64,000 nt of DNA from positions 248,001 to 312,000 of the forward strand of contig NZ_SJEV01000001.1 of the NCBI RefSeq assembly GCF_008642235.1, read 5' to 3'. The translations under genes and the position numbers were made by a program. The DNA comes from Planctomonas psychrotolerans. Lineage in GTDB: Bacteria; Actinomycetota; Actinomycetes; Actinomycetales; Microbacteriaceae. How positions within the stretch are numbered: the stretch's first letter is position 1; each line of letters begins with the position of its first letter. The notes under the pieces were generated by a model. It was not told the origin of the DNA. It did not search any database and saw nothing but the letters and a program-made list of their open reading frames with translations. This document shows, piece after piece, positions 25,464 to 36,111 of this stretch.

Positions 25464-27065
25464 TCAGCCGGCTGACTCCTCGAGTGCCTCCGTCAGCGCG
25501 CCGACGTCGGCCGCGGTGAGGGGCGCCCACGGCGATCCATCCGGATTCGATGATGCGGCCTCAGGGCTCTCGCCCTGGTTCCACCACTTCGATTCATACG
25601 GCGTGCCCTCGAACAGGACGCGGTTGCCCTTCTGGTAGACGGCGGGGCCGTCCCATTCGGGGTAGGTGCCCGCCGGCACGGTCGGCAACTCGAAGGGCTT
25701 CTCCCCCGGCAGCACCGGACCGATGAGGGTCCACGCCGTCTCCCACTCGTTGAGAACGGGGTTGTCGGGAAGCTCGCCACGCGTCCACCACTTCGCCTTG
25801 TAGACGTTGCGGTGCCACACGATCTTCGTGCCCTTCAGGTACGACGCCTTCGCGGCCCAGATGGGGTACGGGCTGGTCGCCGGATCGTCGACCACTTCCT
25901 CCAGCACATCCTCCGTGGTGACGGCGGATGCGGACAGCTCGGGGCGACCCTCGAATCCGCTGCCGAGCAGGTCAACGAATCTCACGTCGCCCTGCGTGAT
26001 GCCGCTGCAACTGTCGGAGACGCGCTTCAGGTCGGCGTAGTTGTCACCGCAGGTCCTGTCGCGGTTGAGAGACCACATCGACATGCGCCCGATGCGCTTT
26101 TCGAGGGCGAAGGCGGCGAACTCCTTGGCATCGGCGATGCCGAAGACCTCGTCGCGCACATCGTTCTGCCCGATCATCGGCGTGGCCCCGATCTTCGACC
26201 AGATGCTGGCGGAGCTGAGCGGGATGTCGGCCCGGGAGTACAGCGCGCTGAGCTGCCGGTGCGTGGACTCGAGAGCCTTGGCGGATCCTTCGGCCATCGT
26301 GTCGCCCGTGGGGAGGCTGCTGCCGTAGTCCATGGTCATGACGTTCACGCCCGCGAGATCGACACCGGCGTCCAGCATCTGGCGGACGGCGGTGGTGCCG
26401 TCCTCCGTCATCCCGGACGGCGCGACCGGCAAGGTGAGCCACACGGCGAGGTCGTCTCCGTCGGCCCGGCGATCGGCCTGCAACTCGGAAATCGCCGCCG
26501 CTCGCCGGTCCCCCGCCTCACCATCGGTGAGGTTGCCCGCCTCGATGTCGAGGTCGATGGTGGTGACGTCGTAGCGGTCGAGCACGGTGGCGTACGCGTC
26601 CACGAGTTCGTCCTGGTTCGTGCATCCGGTCGCGAGCTCGTCGTTCAGAAGTCCGCCGAACGAGACGATGACCTGACCACCGGATCGCTCCAGTCGCTCG
26701 AGGCGCCGGTCGAGATCGAGCGCCTGCGCAGCCTCGTCGAGGGTGAAGGCAGTGCCCCAGGTGGGCTCGCACGGGTCGTCCTTGCTGGCGACGATGAATG
26801 ACAGTACGACGTCCCGTGCTGCGTCAGAATCCGGTGTCTCGAAGGGGAAGGTCGGCGTCGCGGTAACGTCGACATACGCCGCGAACCACGGCTCGTGCGG
26901 CTCAGCCGCCTGGGCGGTGCTCCACCAGTTCCAGCCGACGAACCCTCCCGCCGTGAGCGCGCTCACGAGCACGAGGGAGAGCAGCACTCGCAGCGCCGAG
27001 AGGCGGCGTCCGGGCTGGGGTGCGGCGGGCGTAGCCGGCCGGGCGTTCTTCCGCGCGCTGCTCAT
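25464..27065 (-). CDS. secreted/anchored GH18 chitinase-like protein with two carbohydrate-binding modules
   Basis: 533 residues from the ATG at 27065, which overlaps the stop of the glycosyltransferase gene (ATGA). An N-terminal hydrophobic segment, ALRVLLSLVLVSALTAGGFVGW (about residues 24-45), is a signal peptide or anchor. The GH18-type barrel follows: VIVSFGG, then VTTIDLDIEAGNL with the DxDxE catalytic pattern, and GVNVMTMDYG. Two C-terminal CBM5/12-like modules carry YPIWAAKASYLKGTKIVW...YKAKWWTRGELP and YPEWDGPAVYQKGNRVLF...YESKWWNQGESP, typical chitin-binding folds with exposed Trp pairs. The partner is a polysaccharide synthase, so it may trim or release the polymer that the synthase makes, or act on chitin. 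Chitin as substrate is the family norm, not shown. Confidence 0.87.
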   Translation of the reverse strand: MSSARKNARPATPAAPQPGRRLSALRVLLSLVLVSALTAGGFVGWNWWSTAQAAEPHEPWFAAYVDVTATPTFPFETPDSDAARDVVLSFIVASKDDPCEPTWGTAFTLDEAAQALDLDRRLERLERSGGQVIVSFGGLLNDELATGCTNQDELVDAYATVLDRYDVTTIDLDIEAGNLTDGEAGDRRAAAISELQADRRADGDDLAVWLTLPVAPSGMTEDGTTAVRQMLDAGVDLAGVNVMTMDYGSSLPTGDTMAEGSAKALESTHRQLSALYSRADIPLSSASIWSKIGATPMIGQNDVRDEVFGIADAKEFAAFALEKRIGRMSMWSLNRDRTCGDNYADLKRVSDSCSGITQGDVRFVDLLGSGFEGRPELSASAVTTEDVLEEVVDDPATSPYPIWAAKASYLKGTKIVWHRNVYKAKWWTRGELPDNPVLNEWETAWTLIGPVLPGEKPFELPTVPAGTYPEWDGPAVYQKGNRVLFEGTPYESKWWNQGESPEAASSNPDGSPWAPLTAADVGALTEALEESAG

Positions 27066-29380
27066 GCTGCGTTCCCGTGTGCGAAGGGGCGCTGGTCGGG
27101 AACGGTCGACGCGGCGACGACGATCGGCGGGCTTTGCGCATCCGCTGGCGCATGGCCGTGGTAGAGCACCGCCCGCCAGTCCACCTCGGCCGGCGACACC
27201 ACCGCCGGCTGCGGCATCCGGGTTGCACGCGGCTTCTTCTCGACGTAGAGCCACTGGGTGAGCCCCAGCCAGGTGTCGACGATGGAGTTCCAGACGCCGA
27301 TGTTCGCGAGGATCGCGACCGTCGCCAGCAGGGCGTTGAATCCGGCGAAGACCGCGTTGCCCCAGTTCTGGGCGAGAACATCGCGCCAGAGGGTCAGTCC
27401 GGAGAACGCGACGATGAGGTACGGGGCCACGACGTACAGGAGCGGCGCGGCGGTGCGGTCGCGCACTTTCGGCGTGCGCACGAACGGGATCTTCTTGCTC
27501 GTGAGCGCCTGTTCCAGCGACTTGAGCACGCCGGCCAGGTTCACGGGGAGCAGCACGAGGTTGAACCCGTAGATGCGAAACACGTCACTGGATCGATAGC
27601 CGCAATAGCGCAGGTCGCTGGCCATCGCGAGGAAGTAGGGCAGCGCAGCGAGCACGACCACCGGGCTGAGCAGCCGGCTGTCATACGGGTACACCAGGAG
27701 GAACACCAGACCGAAGCTCGCCCACGCGATCGAGGTGATGTAGTTCACCCGCAGGCAGAACTCCAGCAGGCTCATGGCGTTGCCGCTGTTCCTGCGCGCC
27801 CGCACCTGACGCAGCAGCTTCGGAAGGATGAGCAGCCCGCCGTTCGCCCAGCGCCGGCGTTGCACGACGAGGGATCCGAAGTCGGGAGGAGTGGCGCTGT
27901 AGCTGAGCCGCTCCGGGTAGTTCACGAGCGTCCACCCGTGGGTGCCGAGGTCGATGCTCGACTCGGTGTCCTCGATGACCGTGCGGTCCTGCACGAAGCG
28001 CTTCACCTCGAATCCGCCGACGGTCTCGACCTCCACGATGTCTTCGAGGGCGCGCTTGCGGATCACCGCGTTCGCGCCCACCCAGAAGGTGGCGCCGTAG
28101 TACGACATGCCCTGGTGCAGGATGTGCTGCAGGTCTGTCGTCGCGCCGGCGAGGCGCTCGATCCGTGTCGGTGCGTTGCGGAACGACGAGTAGGGGGTCT
28201 GGGTGACGGCGACCCGCGCGTTGTCGGGCTGCTCGAGGAAGTACACCAGGCGCAGGCAGTAGTCCCGCAGCAGGAGTGAATCCGCATCCAGAGTGAGCAG
28301 GTAATCCGAGTCGGGCACGACCAGGTCTGCGGAAGCGTCGGATGCGACCGGCCGCAGGATGGCACCATCCGGCCCCTCCTCACGGGAGTAGCGGCCACCC
28401 ATGAGACCGATGTATGCGTTGAGGTTCATCGCCTTGTTCGCCTCGTGCGAGAGCGAGGAGAACCGCTTGCGCTCGAAGGTGTCGAGCTCGCACGAGAACG
28501 TCCACGCGAGACGACGGTGCAGTTCGAGCATCCGCTCGGGTGCCAAGGTCGAGCCCTCGCCCGCGGCGGCATCGAGTGCGACGGCGATGCCCGTCAGTTC
28601 GTCCGCCAGCCCGCCGAGCACCTGCTCGACTAAGAAGGTGTCGACGTGATCGCTCACCGTCTCCGCTTCGCCCATGCGGGTGAGCCAGCTGGCGGCGAAG
28701 CGGTAACTCTCAGCAAGTTCTCGCACCGCGCGAACGCTGACCGACGGATCCTCGGCGAGGCTCATCTCGCACAGGCGGAGTTCGTCGGCGAATCGCGTCC
28801 GGGGAACCGACAGGGCGTCGGAGATCTCCTCGGCGATTCTGCGGGAGCCCTCGAGCCGCTCTGCCACTGCCGGATCGGTGGGGTAGGGCGGGTCGTCGAG
28901 CAGCAGGACCACGCGGATTGCGGGGTACTCCTGAAGTGCCGCGGACCAGAGGGTGGCACGCACGACGGCGGCCTCCTCGGCGTACGACGGCACGAGCACG
29001 GTCATCGTTCCCTGGTGGGTGGAGAAGTGACTGTCGAGCTCGGCTCGTGGCACGCGCACGTGGTCGCGGAATCGCTGCAGAGCCCCCTGTCTCGCCACGA
29101 GGTACATCAGCGCGGAGAAGGTGAGGAAGGTGACGACGACGACATAGGACAACGCCTCCGAGGTGAAGCGGAAGCTCTCCGTGCCGTTGTTGAGGAACTG
29201 ACGAACGATCGTGTAGACGACGTAGACGAACCACGCGAGAACGGTGGCGAGGATCGCCAACCGTCCACGGGTTATCGCGGAATCGCTGGGGATCGAGTGG
29301 ACGGAAGCGAGGGTCGGGGCGTCACGCTCTGCTCCCCTTTGTCGTTTTCGGGCGTGCGAAGTAAGGGCCTTCGGGGGCAT
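27062..29380 (-). CDS. processive family-2 glycosyltransferase (cellulose synthase-like)
   Basis: A 772-residue membrane GT2. Two hydrophobic segments occur at about 40-60 and 77-95, the catalytic domain follows, and several more segments lie after residue 530. Catalytic landmarks are VLVPSYAEE, the DxD in LLTLDADSLLLRD, IEDTESSIDL (a TED-like motif) and QRRRWANGG, the Q(Q/R)xRW signature of processive synthases. It should polymerise a beta-linked polysaccharide from a nucleotide sugar and pass it through the membrane. The catalytic domain has a large insertion (about 190-330) between the first and second motifs. The next gene encodes a secreted GH18-like hydrolase, overlapping by 4 nt, as in synthase-hydrolase exopolysaccharide pairs. 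Product identity is unknown. Confidence 0.87.
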   Translation of the reverse strand: MPPKALTSHARKRQRGAERDAPTLASVHSIPSDSAITRGRLAILATVLAWFVYVVYTIVRQFLNNGTESFRFTSEALSYVVVVTFLTFSALMYLVARQGALQRFRDHVRVPRAELDSHFSTHQGTMTVLVPSYAEEAAVVRATLWSAALQEYPAIRVVLLLDDPPYPTDPAVAERLEGSRRIAEEISDALSVPRTRFADELRLCEMSLAEDPSVSVRAVRELAESYRFAASWLTRMGEAETVSDHVDTFLVEQVLGGLADELTGIAVALDAAAGEGSTLAPERMLELHRRLAWTFSCELDTFERKRFSSLSHEANKAMNLNAYIGLMGGRYSREEGPDGAILRPVASDASADLVVPDSDYLLTLDADSLLLRDYCLRLVYFLEQPDNARVAVTQTPYSSFRNAPTRIERLAGATTDLQHILHQGMSYYGATFWVGANAVIRKRALEDIVEVETVGGFEVKRFVQDRTVIEDTESSIDLGTHGWTLVNYPERLSYSATPPDFGSLVVQRRRWANGGLLILPKLLRQVRARRNSGNAMSLLEFCLRVNYITSIAWASFGLVFLLVYPYDSRLLSPVVVLAALPYFLAMASDLRYCGYRSSDVFRIYGFNLVLLPVNLAGVLKSLEQALTSKKIPFVRTPKVRDRTAAPLLYVVAPYLIVAFSGLTLWRDVLAQNWGNAVFAGFNALLATVAILANIGVWNSIVDTWLGLTQWLYVEKKPRATRMPQPAVVSPAEVDWRAVLYHGHAPADAQSPPIVVAASTVPDQRPFAHGNAA

Positions 29381-29725
29381 GGCTCATCCTGTCGGGTGTA
29401 ACCGCCGCGTTCCGGAATTCGGGTAAGAACGCGTCGGTGGGTGGGGGAATTCACGCGCTGCGCAATTTCAGGTTACGGAGAACGTGGTCGACGGGCGGTT
29501 CGGGTGTGCCGACTTTCCGACCCTATTGATTCCCGCGACCGCTGTGGGGTAGAAGGCAGATGTTCCGGGTCCCCAAAAAAGGGGACACGAAGCGTGAGGT
29601 AGAGGTCGGGATGCCTCTGCGGTGCCGATGCCGGGGAACGCATCGACGGGTACGCGCCCCTATATCGTTCGCAGGTTCTCGGATGTATCGTTGAGTATCG
29701 TTCACCGACACATCGAGGAGTCATC
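29381..29725. promoter_or_regulatory. divergent promoter region with an 18-bp palindrome at 29569-29586
   Basis: The 345 bases separate the leftward polysaccharide operon from the rightward PadR gene. At 29569-29586 GTCCCC and GGGGAC flank six A, a perfect palindrome that could be an operator. Nearer the PadR start, 29688-29716, TATCG recurs and ATGT...ACAT halves lie 19 bases apart, which fits autoregulation by a PadR protein. Exact promoter boxes are not clear. Confidence 0.5.
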
Positions 29726-30271
29726 ATGAAGGGTTCGTTCCCCGTAGGCGGATTCGGCGCAGGCCACAACATCGAGGGCATGTGGGAGGCCATGGAGGAG
29801 ATGCGGTCGGGGTTCGAGAAGCGCGCGGGCTCGCGCGTCGGCCGTGGTGACGTGCGAGCCGCCGTGCTCGCGCTGCTCGCCGAGAAGCCGATGCACGGCT
29901 ACCAGATCATCCACGAGATCGAGGAGCGCAGCGGTGGAGCCTGGAAGCCCAGCGCGGGTTCGGTCTACCCGACTCTCCAGTTGCTTGCCGACGAGGGCCT
30001 CATCAGCGTGGAGGAGTCCAACGGCCGCAAGATCTACTCCCTCACCGAGGCCGGCCGCGAGGTTGTTGCCGGCTCGGACATGTCCGCCCCGTGGGAGTCC
30101 TCTGCCGCGACCGCCGGAGCAAGGTTCACCGCTCTCCCCCGGGCTGGCGTCGAACTCGCACAGGCGGCGGCTCAGGTCGGCCGCACCGGCTCCCCCGAGC
30201 AGGTGCAGGAGGCGGTGACGGTGCTCGATGAGGCACGCCGTCGGCTCTATTCGATCCTCGCTCAGGTCTGA
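29726..30271 (+). CDS. PadR-family transcriptional regulator
   Basis: A 181-residue PadR protein. The winged helix is at about 45-115: VRAAVLALLAEKPMHGYQII, HEIEERSGGAWKPSAGSVYPTLQ, LADEGLISVEESNGRKIYSLTEAG. The N-terminus (about 40 residues) is Gly/Phe-rich and the C-terminal helical part is the dimerisation region. PadR proteins are usually repressors of transport or detoxification genes. Start: ATG with GAGGAG five bases upstream. The ABC1-type kinase follows after 5 nt, so the two are probably one operon. Its own upstream region shows candidate operator halves. The effector is unknown. Confidence 0.92.
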   Translation: MKGSFPVGGFGAGHNIEGMWEAMEEMRSGFEKRAGSRVGRGDVRAAVLALLAEKPMHGYQIIHEIEERSGGAWKPSAGSVYPTLQLLADEGLISVEESNGRKIYSLTEAGREVVAGSDMSAPWESSAATAGARFTALPRAGVELAQAAAQVGRTGSPEQVQEAVTVLDEARRRLYSILAQV

Positions 30272-30276
30272 CGCGG

Positions 30277-31989
<1,713 letters not shown>

Positions 31990-32064
31990 CGACCGGCGCC
32001 GGTGCAGGCTGGCGGCCGAATGCGTCGCCGCTGACGGGACGCTCTGAGTTAGCCGCTCAGGTCT

Positions 32065-32973
32065 CTAGACACCGTCACCGGGCTCGGAGCCCGGACGGTC
32101 GAGGTGGTTGCGGAGCCAGGTGGTGCTGTGGACCTGGGCACCGAACGCGGTGACTCGATCCCGGAGACCCCGGTCCGAGGTGACCACGTGAATGTCTGCG
32201 GCATCCGCCGATGACAGGAGGGTCTCGACCTCGGCGACAATCGCATCGTCTCCGCTGGCCGGAGCGCTGACGACGCGGATGGTGCGCGCAGCATCGCCGG
32301 GGAGGGCGGCACCGCCGGCCTGACCCTCGACCACCACCGTGAATGACGGCCACCACGTTGCATGCGGCAGTTCCAGCTCGTAGGCGGGGAGACCCGCGGA
32401 GGCGAGGGCCACCACCTCCGCGAGGAGGCGCTCGGCGGCACCGCGGCGGTCGCGCCACCAGCCGTCGGGACGGGAACCGACCACGTTCGCGGCATCGACC
32501 ACGACATGGATGTGACGGTCGAGGTCTCGGCGGAGGGTCGGCCACGCCGCACCGAAGCCGGGGTGGAGTGGCAGGGCATCCACCTCGTCGACGGGCACCC
32601 AGCGGAGTTCGAGGCTCTCGGGGTCGGAGATGACCGGCTCGAAGGAGCGCCGAATCGACGCGATGAGGGTGGTGTACGACCAGAAGCCGAGGTCGAGCAC
32701 GTGCGTGAAGCGCGGCTCGATCGAGTCGAGCGGCACGCCGGCCTCTTCGGCCGCCTCGCGCATGGCGCCGTCGACGGGCCGCTCCCCCGCCTGGATCGCC
32801 CCGCCCGGAATGCCCCAGGTACCGCCGAAGTGGCTCCACTCCACGCGGTGCTGCAGCAGGATGCCGCGGGCCGGATCGTGCAGCAGCAGCCCGGCGGCGC
32901 CGAAGCGACCCCAGAAACGCGACCCGTTCGGCCCCTCGACCCAGGCGTCACCGGGATCGCGAGTCGGAGTCAT
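32065..32973 (-). CDS. NUDIX hydrolase fused to a NYN/PIN-like RNase domain
   Basis: 302 residues from the ATG at 32973 (the longer frame upstream has no conserved text). Residues 20-150 are a NUDIX domain with the Nudix box GGAIQAGERPVDGAMREAAEE followed by AGVPL, all catalytic residues kept. From about residue 155 a second domain starts: HVVVDAANVVGSRPDGWWRDR, a pattern of NYN/YacP-like PIN ribonucleases (D...N, then W-RDR), and SSADAADIHVVTSDRGLRDRV with the conserved TSDRGLR acid. NUDIX would remove caps or nucleotides; the PIN domain would cut RNA. The combination points to RNA end processing, but no substrate is known. It stands alone, convergent with the ABC1 gene. Confidence 0.85.
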   Translation of the reverse strand: MTPTRDPGDAWVEGPNGSRFWGRFGAAGLLLHDPARGILLQHRVEWSHFGGTWGIPGGAIQAGERPVDGAMREAAEEAGVPLDSIEPRFTHVLDLGFWSYTTLIASIRRSFEPVISDPESLELRWVPVDEVDALPLHPGFGAAWPTLRRDLDRHIHVVVDAANVVGSRPDGWWRDRRGAAERLLAEVVALASAGLPAYELELPHATWWPSFTVVVEGQAGGAALPGDAARTIRVVSAPASGDDAIVAEVETLLSSADAADIHVVTSDRGLRDRVTAFGAQVHSTTWLRNHLDRPGSEPGDGV

Positions 32974-33052
32974 GGATTCAGCGTATGGTGCCGTCGCTGA
33001 GCGTGCGGTACGGGCCTCTTGACGGGAACCGGAACGGCCGATCCAATGAAGC

Positions 33053-33427
33053 ATGGCCAGAACAACAAAGGTTCTCAGCGTGACGATTCCCGTCGCGGAT
33101 CAGGATGCCGCCCTCCGCTTCTACACGGAGGTGCTCGGTTGCGAGCTGGTCACCGATGTGGAGGTGTGGCCGGGCGCCCGCTACGTGGAGGTCGTGCCGC
33201 CCGGGTCGAGCGTGGGGCTGGTGCTGCTGCCTCCCGACAGCGAGATCCCGGTCGCCGTGCGGTTGGGTACGCCCAACGCACAGGAGGCGCACGACGCCAT
33301 CCGCGCCGCGGGGGTGACGCTGCACAACGACGACCTCGTGCGAATGGAGGGTGTGCCCGACATGTTCCACTTCGAGGATCCGGATGGGAACGGGCTCGTG
33401 TACCTGGAGGACGCGGGCGGGGCCTGA
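33053..33427 (+). CDS. VOC/glyoxalase superfamily protein
   Basis: A 124-residue vicinal oxygen chelate protein, with the two beta-alpha-beta-beta-beta modules: TKVLSVTIPVADQDAALRFY at the start, EVLGCELVTDVEV, and the closing MFHFEDPDGNGLVYLEDA with the Glu metal ligand. Length fits single-domain members. These proteins cover glyoxalase, dioxygenase and antibiotic-binding functions, so only the fold is certain. It diverges from the NUDIX-NYN gene with 79 bases between starts. Confidence 0.88.
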   Translation: MARTTKVLSVTIPVADQDAALRFYTEVLGCELVTDVEVWPGARYVEVVPPGSSVGLVLLPPDSEIPVAVRLGTPNAQEAHDAIRAAGVTLHNDDLVRMEGVPDMFHFEDPDGNGLVYLEDAGGA

Positions 33428-33429
33428 CG

Positions 33430-33790
33430 CGTTGCCTTGCGTCCCTGCGACGAGCTCAGGGACCGTGGAAGCTGCGTCCCTTCGACAGGCTCAGGGACCG
33501 AATGGGGCAACGCGGTCGCTGAGCCTGTCGAAGCGATATCCCCCAGCGCCGCATTACTTCGACAGGCTTAGGGACCGACGTCGCGTCCCTTCGACAAGCT
33601 CAGGGACCGTGGGGTGAGTCAACGGACTGAGCGGCGGGCGGTGTCGGATGGCTCGGGGTTCGGTGGGCATCTATGGGCGTAGCCATCTGGCGCCGCCCGC
33701 CGCGGACCTGCGTTGCGTTGCGTCCCTTCGACAAGCTCAGGGACCGTGATGTGCTCAGGGACCGTGGGCAGAGCGCCGCGGCAGCCGGCA
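33430..33790. repeat. cluster of short palindromic repeats behind der
   Basis: At least six copies of a short repeat built on CCCTTCGACAAGCTCAGGGAC or its variant with CAGG occur here, some truncated and in both orientations. Each can form a hairpin GTCCCT...AGGGAC. The same family occurs at 36.06, 48.7 and 50.3 kb. They fill the space between the VOC gene and the 3' end of der and may act as terminators or as REP-like transposase targets; no gene is present. Confidence 0.85.
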
Positions 33791-33796
33791 CCGCGC

Positions 33797-35383
33797 CTAG
33801 CGCTTGCGCTTCTCGCGGACCCGCATGTTCACCTGGATGGGGCTGCCCTCGAAGCTGTAGTTCTCGCGCAGGCGCCGCGTGATGAAGCGACGGTACTGCG
33901 GGTCGAGGAACTCCGTGGTGAACAGCACGAATGTCGGCGGACGCGACGCGGCCTGCGTGCCGAACAGGATGCGCGGCTGCTTTCCGCCGCGCACGGGGTG
34001 CGGGTGCTCGGCCGTGAGTTCGGCGAGGAACGCGTTGAACTTGCCGGTGGGGATGCGGGTGTCCCATGACTCGAGCGCGACCTCGAGGGCCGGAACCAGC
34101 TTCTCCAGGTGGCGGCCGGTGCGGGCGGAGATGTTCACGCGCGGCGCCCACGCCACGTGGGCGAGATCCTGTTCGATCTCGCGCTCCAGGTAGCGGCGGC
34201 GGTCGTCGTCGAGCAGGTCCCACTTGTTGAACGCGAGCACGAGAGCGCGGCCCGACTCGAGCACGAGGTCGATGATGCGCACGTCCTGCTCGCTGATCAC
34301 ATCGGAGACGTCGAGCATCACCACGGCGACTTCGGCCTTCTCGAGCGCGGCGCTGGTGCGCAGAGAGGAGTAGAACTCGGCGCCCTGGGACTGGCGCACG
34401 CGGCGACGGATGCCGGCGGTGTCGACGAAGCGCCACACCTTGCCGGCGATCTCCACCTGCTCGTCGACCGGGTCGCGGGTGGTGCCCGCGAGCTCGTTGA
34501 CGACCACGCGCTCCTCGCCCGCGGCCTTGTTGAGCAGCGATGACTTGCCCACGTTGGGGCGGCCGAGGATGGCGACGCGGCGGGGTCCACCCACCTCGTC
34601 CTTCGCTACGGCGGAGACCTCGGGCAGCACGCGGAGCACCTCGTCGAGCAGGTCGGCGACGCCGCGGCCGTGCAGGGCCGAGACGGGGCGCGGCTCACCG
34701 AGCCCGAGCGACCAGAGGCCGGCGGCGTTCGGCTCCTGGCGCGCGTCGTCCACCTTGTTGGCGGCGAGCAGCACGGGCTTCTTGGTCTTGCGCAGCATCC
34801 GCACGACGTGCTCGTCGGTGGAGGTGGCGCCCACGTTAGCGTCGACCACGAAGAGCACGGCGTCGGCGAGCTCGATCGCGATCTCGGCCTGCTGGGCGAC
34901 GGAGGCGTTGATGCCCTTCGCGTCGGGCTCCCAGCCGCCGGTGTCGACGACGGTGAAGCGGCGGTTGTTCCACTCCGCCTTGTACGACACGCGGTCGCGG
35001 GTGACACCGGGCACGTCCTCCACCACGGCCTCGCGGCGGCCGAGGATGCGGTTCACGAGGGCGGACTTGCCCACGTTCGGCCGGCCCACGATCGCGAGCA
35101 CGGGCAGCGCCGGGAGGTAGGTGATCGCCTCGGGTCCCTCGGCGGAGGCCTCGAGCAGGTCGAGGTCCTCGTCGCGGAGGTCGTAGTCGGCGAGTCCGCG
35201 GCGGAGCGTCGCGGCGCGCTGGGCGGCATCCTCGTCGTCGACGAAGGCGTCGTCGCCCGGACGGACGACCGCGGTCGGTTCGAACTCCGGGAAGTCCTTC
35301 TCGATATTGGCGGCCTCGACATCCTCGCCGTCGGCGAAGTCGTTCTCGAAAGAGTCGTTCTTCGGGCTGTCAGACATGGTCAC
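33797..35383 (-). CDS. der: ribosome biogenesis GTPase Der (EngA)
   Basis: A 528-residue Der with its signature tandem GTPase domains: G1 [10 protein letters not shown] near residue 99 and [10 protein letters not shown] near 274, DTGGWEP and DTAGIRRR for G3, NKVDDAR and NKWDLLDDD for G4, then a C-terminal KH-like domain. It assists 50S subunit assembly. About 90 acidic, low-complexity N-terminal residues precede the first G domain, longer than in E. coli, as is usual in Actinobacteria. The GTG at 35383 overlaps the stop of cmk (GTGA), and an in-frame ATG at 35377 is equally possible. Last gene of the parA-scpAB-rluB-tyrA-cmk-der run. Confidence 0.96.
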   Translation of the reverse strand: MTMSDSPKNDSFENDFADGEDVEAANIEKDFPEFEPTAVVRPGDDAFVDDEDAAQRAATLRRGLADYDLRDEDLDLLEASAEGPEAITYLPALPVLAIVGRPNVGKSALVNRILGRREAVVEDVPGVTRDRVSYKAEWNNRRFTVVDTGGWEPDAKGINASVAQQAEIAIELADAVLFVVDANVGATSTDEHVVRMLRKTKKPVLLAANKVDDARQEPNAAGLWSLGLGEPRPVSALHGRGVADLLDEVLRVLPEVSAVAKDEVGGPRRVAILGRPNVGKSSLLNKAAGEERVVVNELAGTTRDPVDEQVEIAGKVWRFVDTAGIRRRVRQSQGAEFYSSLRTSAALEKAEVAVVMLDVSDVISEQDVRIIDLVLESGRALVLAFNKWDLLDDDRRRYLEREIEQDLAHVAWAPRVNISARTGRHLEKLVPALEVALESWDTRIPTGKFNAFLAELTAEHPHPVRGGKQPRILFGTQAASRPPTFVLFTTEFLDPQYRRFITRRLRENYSFEGSPIQVNMRVREKRKR

Positions 35384-36111
35384 GCCGTTCGTAGCTGGAC
35401 GAGATCGACCACCGCCTGCACGGTCTGGTCGAAGTCGAGATAAGTGGAGTCGATGGTGGTCACACCATCGGCGGCGTTCAGAAAGTCGACGACCCGCGAG
35501 TCCTGCCGGTCGCGGGAGGCGAGCGCGTCGCCCACCGAAGCTGCGGACTGCCCGCTCAATTCCGCTGAACGCCTCGCCATTCTAGCTTCTTCGGATGCGG
35601 TGAGCAGAATGCGGGCATCCGCGTCGGGTGCGACCACCGTGGTGATGTCGCGCCCCTCCACCACGATCCCGGCGCGGGCGGTGCCGCGGATGATGCTGCG
35701 GAACAGCGCGACCATGTGGTGGCGCACCTCGGGCACGCGGGCGATGGCGCTCACTGCGGCGGTCACGCGGGGCTCACGGATGGCGTCGGTGACGTCGGTG
35801 CCGCCGACCGCCACGAAGTAGTCATCGGGCTGCGTGCCGATTGCGTAGGGAAAGCCCTCGAGTAGGGCGGTGACCATCGCGGAATCCTCGGGGTCGACGC
35901 CGCTCTCCAGCGCGAACCAGGCGAGCGCGCGATAGGCGGCACCGGTGTCGAGGAAGTCGAAGTGCAGTCGCCGGGCGGATGCCTTGCTCACGCTCGACTT
36001 GCCGCTGCCCGCGGGGCCGTCAATGGCGACGACGGCGGGGTGGGGCGTGTTGCGGCGCATCCCTTCGACAGGCTCAGGGACCGTAGTGGGGACCGTAGCG
36101 GGGTCGCTCAT
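35380..36111 (-). CDS. cmk: cytidylate kinase
   Basis: 243 residues from the ATG at 36111 (ATGA overlap with tyrA). It phosphorylates CMP/dCMP. The P-loop [15 protein letters not shown] is at 29-43, [12 protein letters not shown] follows, and [21 protein letters not shown] and SRDRQDS are canonical. The first 17 residues include [11 protein letters not shown], the translation of one palindromic repeat copy, and are not part of the family. Start at MRRNTP (36060) would give a normal N-terminus; which start is used is open. Longer upstream reading in this frame is an antisense-like shadow of tyrA and rejected. Confidence 0.95.
   Translation of the reverse strand: MSDPATVPTTVPEPVEGMRRNTPHPAVVAIDGPAGSGKSSVSKASARRLHFDFLDTGAAYRALAWFALESGVDPEDSAMVTALLEGFPYAIGTQPDDYFVAVGGTDVTDAIREPRVTAAVSAIARVPEVRHHMVALFRSIIRGTARAGIVVEGRDITTVVAPDADARILLTASEEARMARRSAELSGQSAASVGDALASRDRQDSRVVDFLNAADGVTTIDSTYLDFDQTVQAVVDLVQLRTA
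36057..36085 (+). repeat. palindromic repeat copy inside cmk 5' coding region
   Basis: The bases CATCCCTTCGACAGGCTCAG and the following GGACCG are one copy of the dispersed repeat found at 33.4, 48.7 and 50.3 kb. Translated in the cmk frame it gives the VPEPVEGM segment. It lies between the ATG that overlaps tyrA and the family-consensus start at MRRN, so it either extends the protein or forms a hairpin in the leader. Confidence 0.8.
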
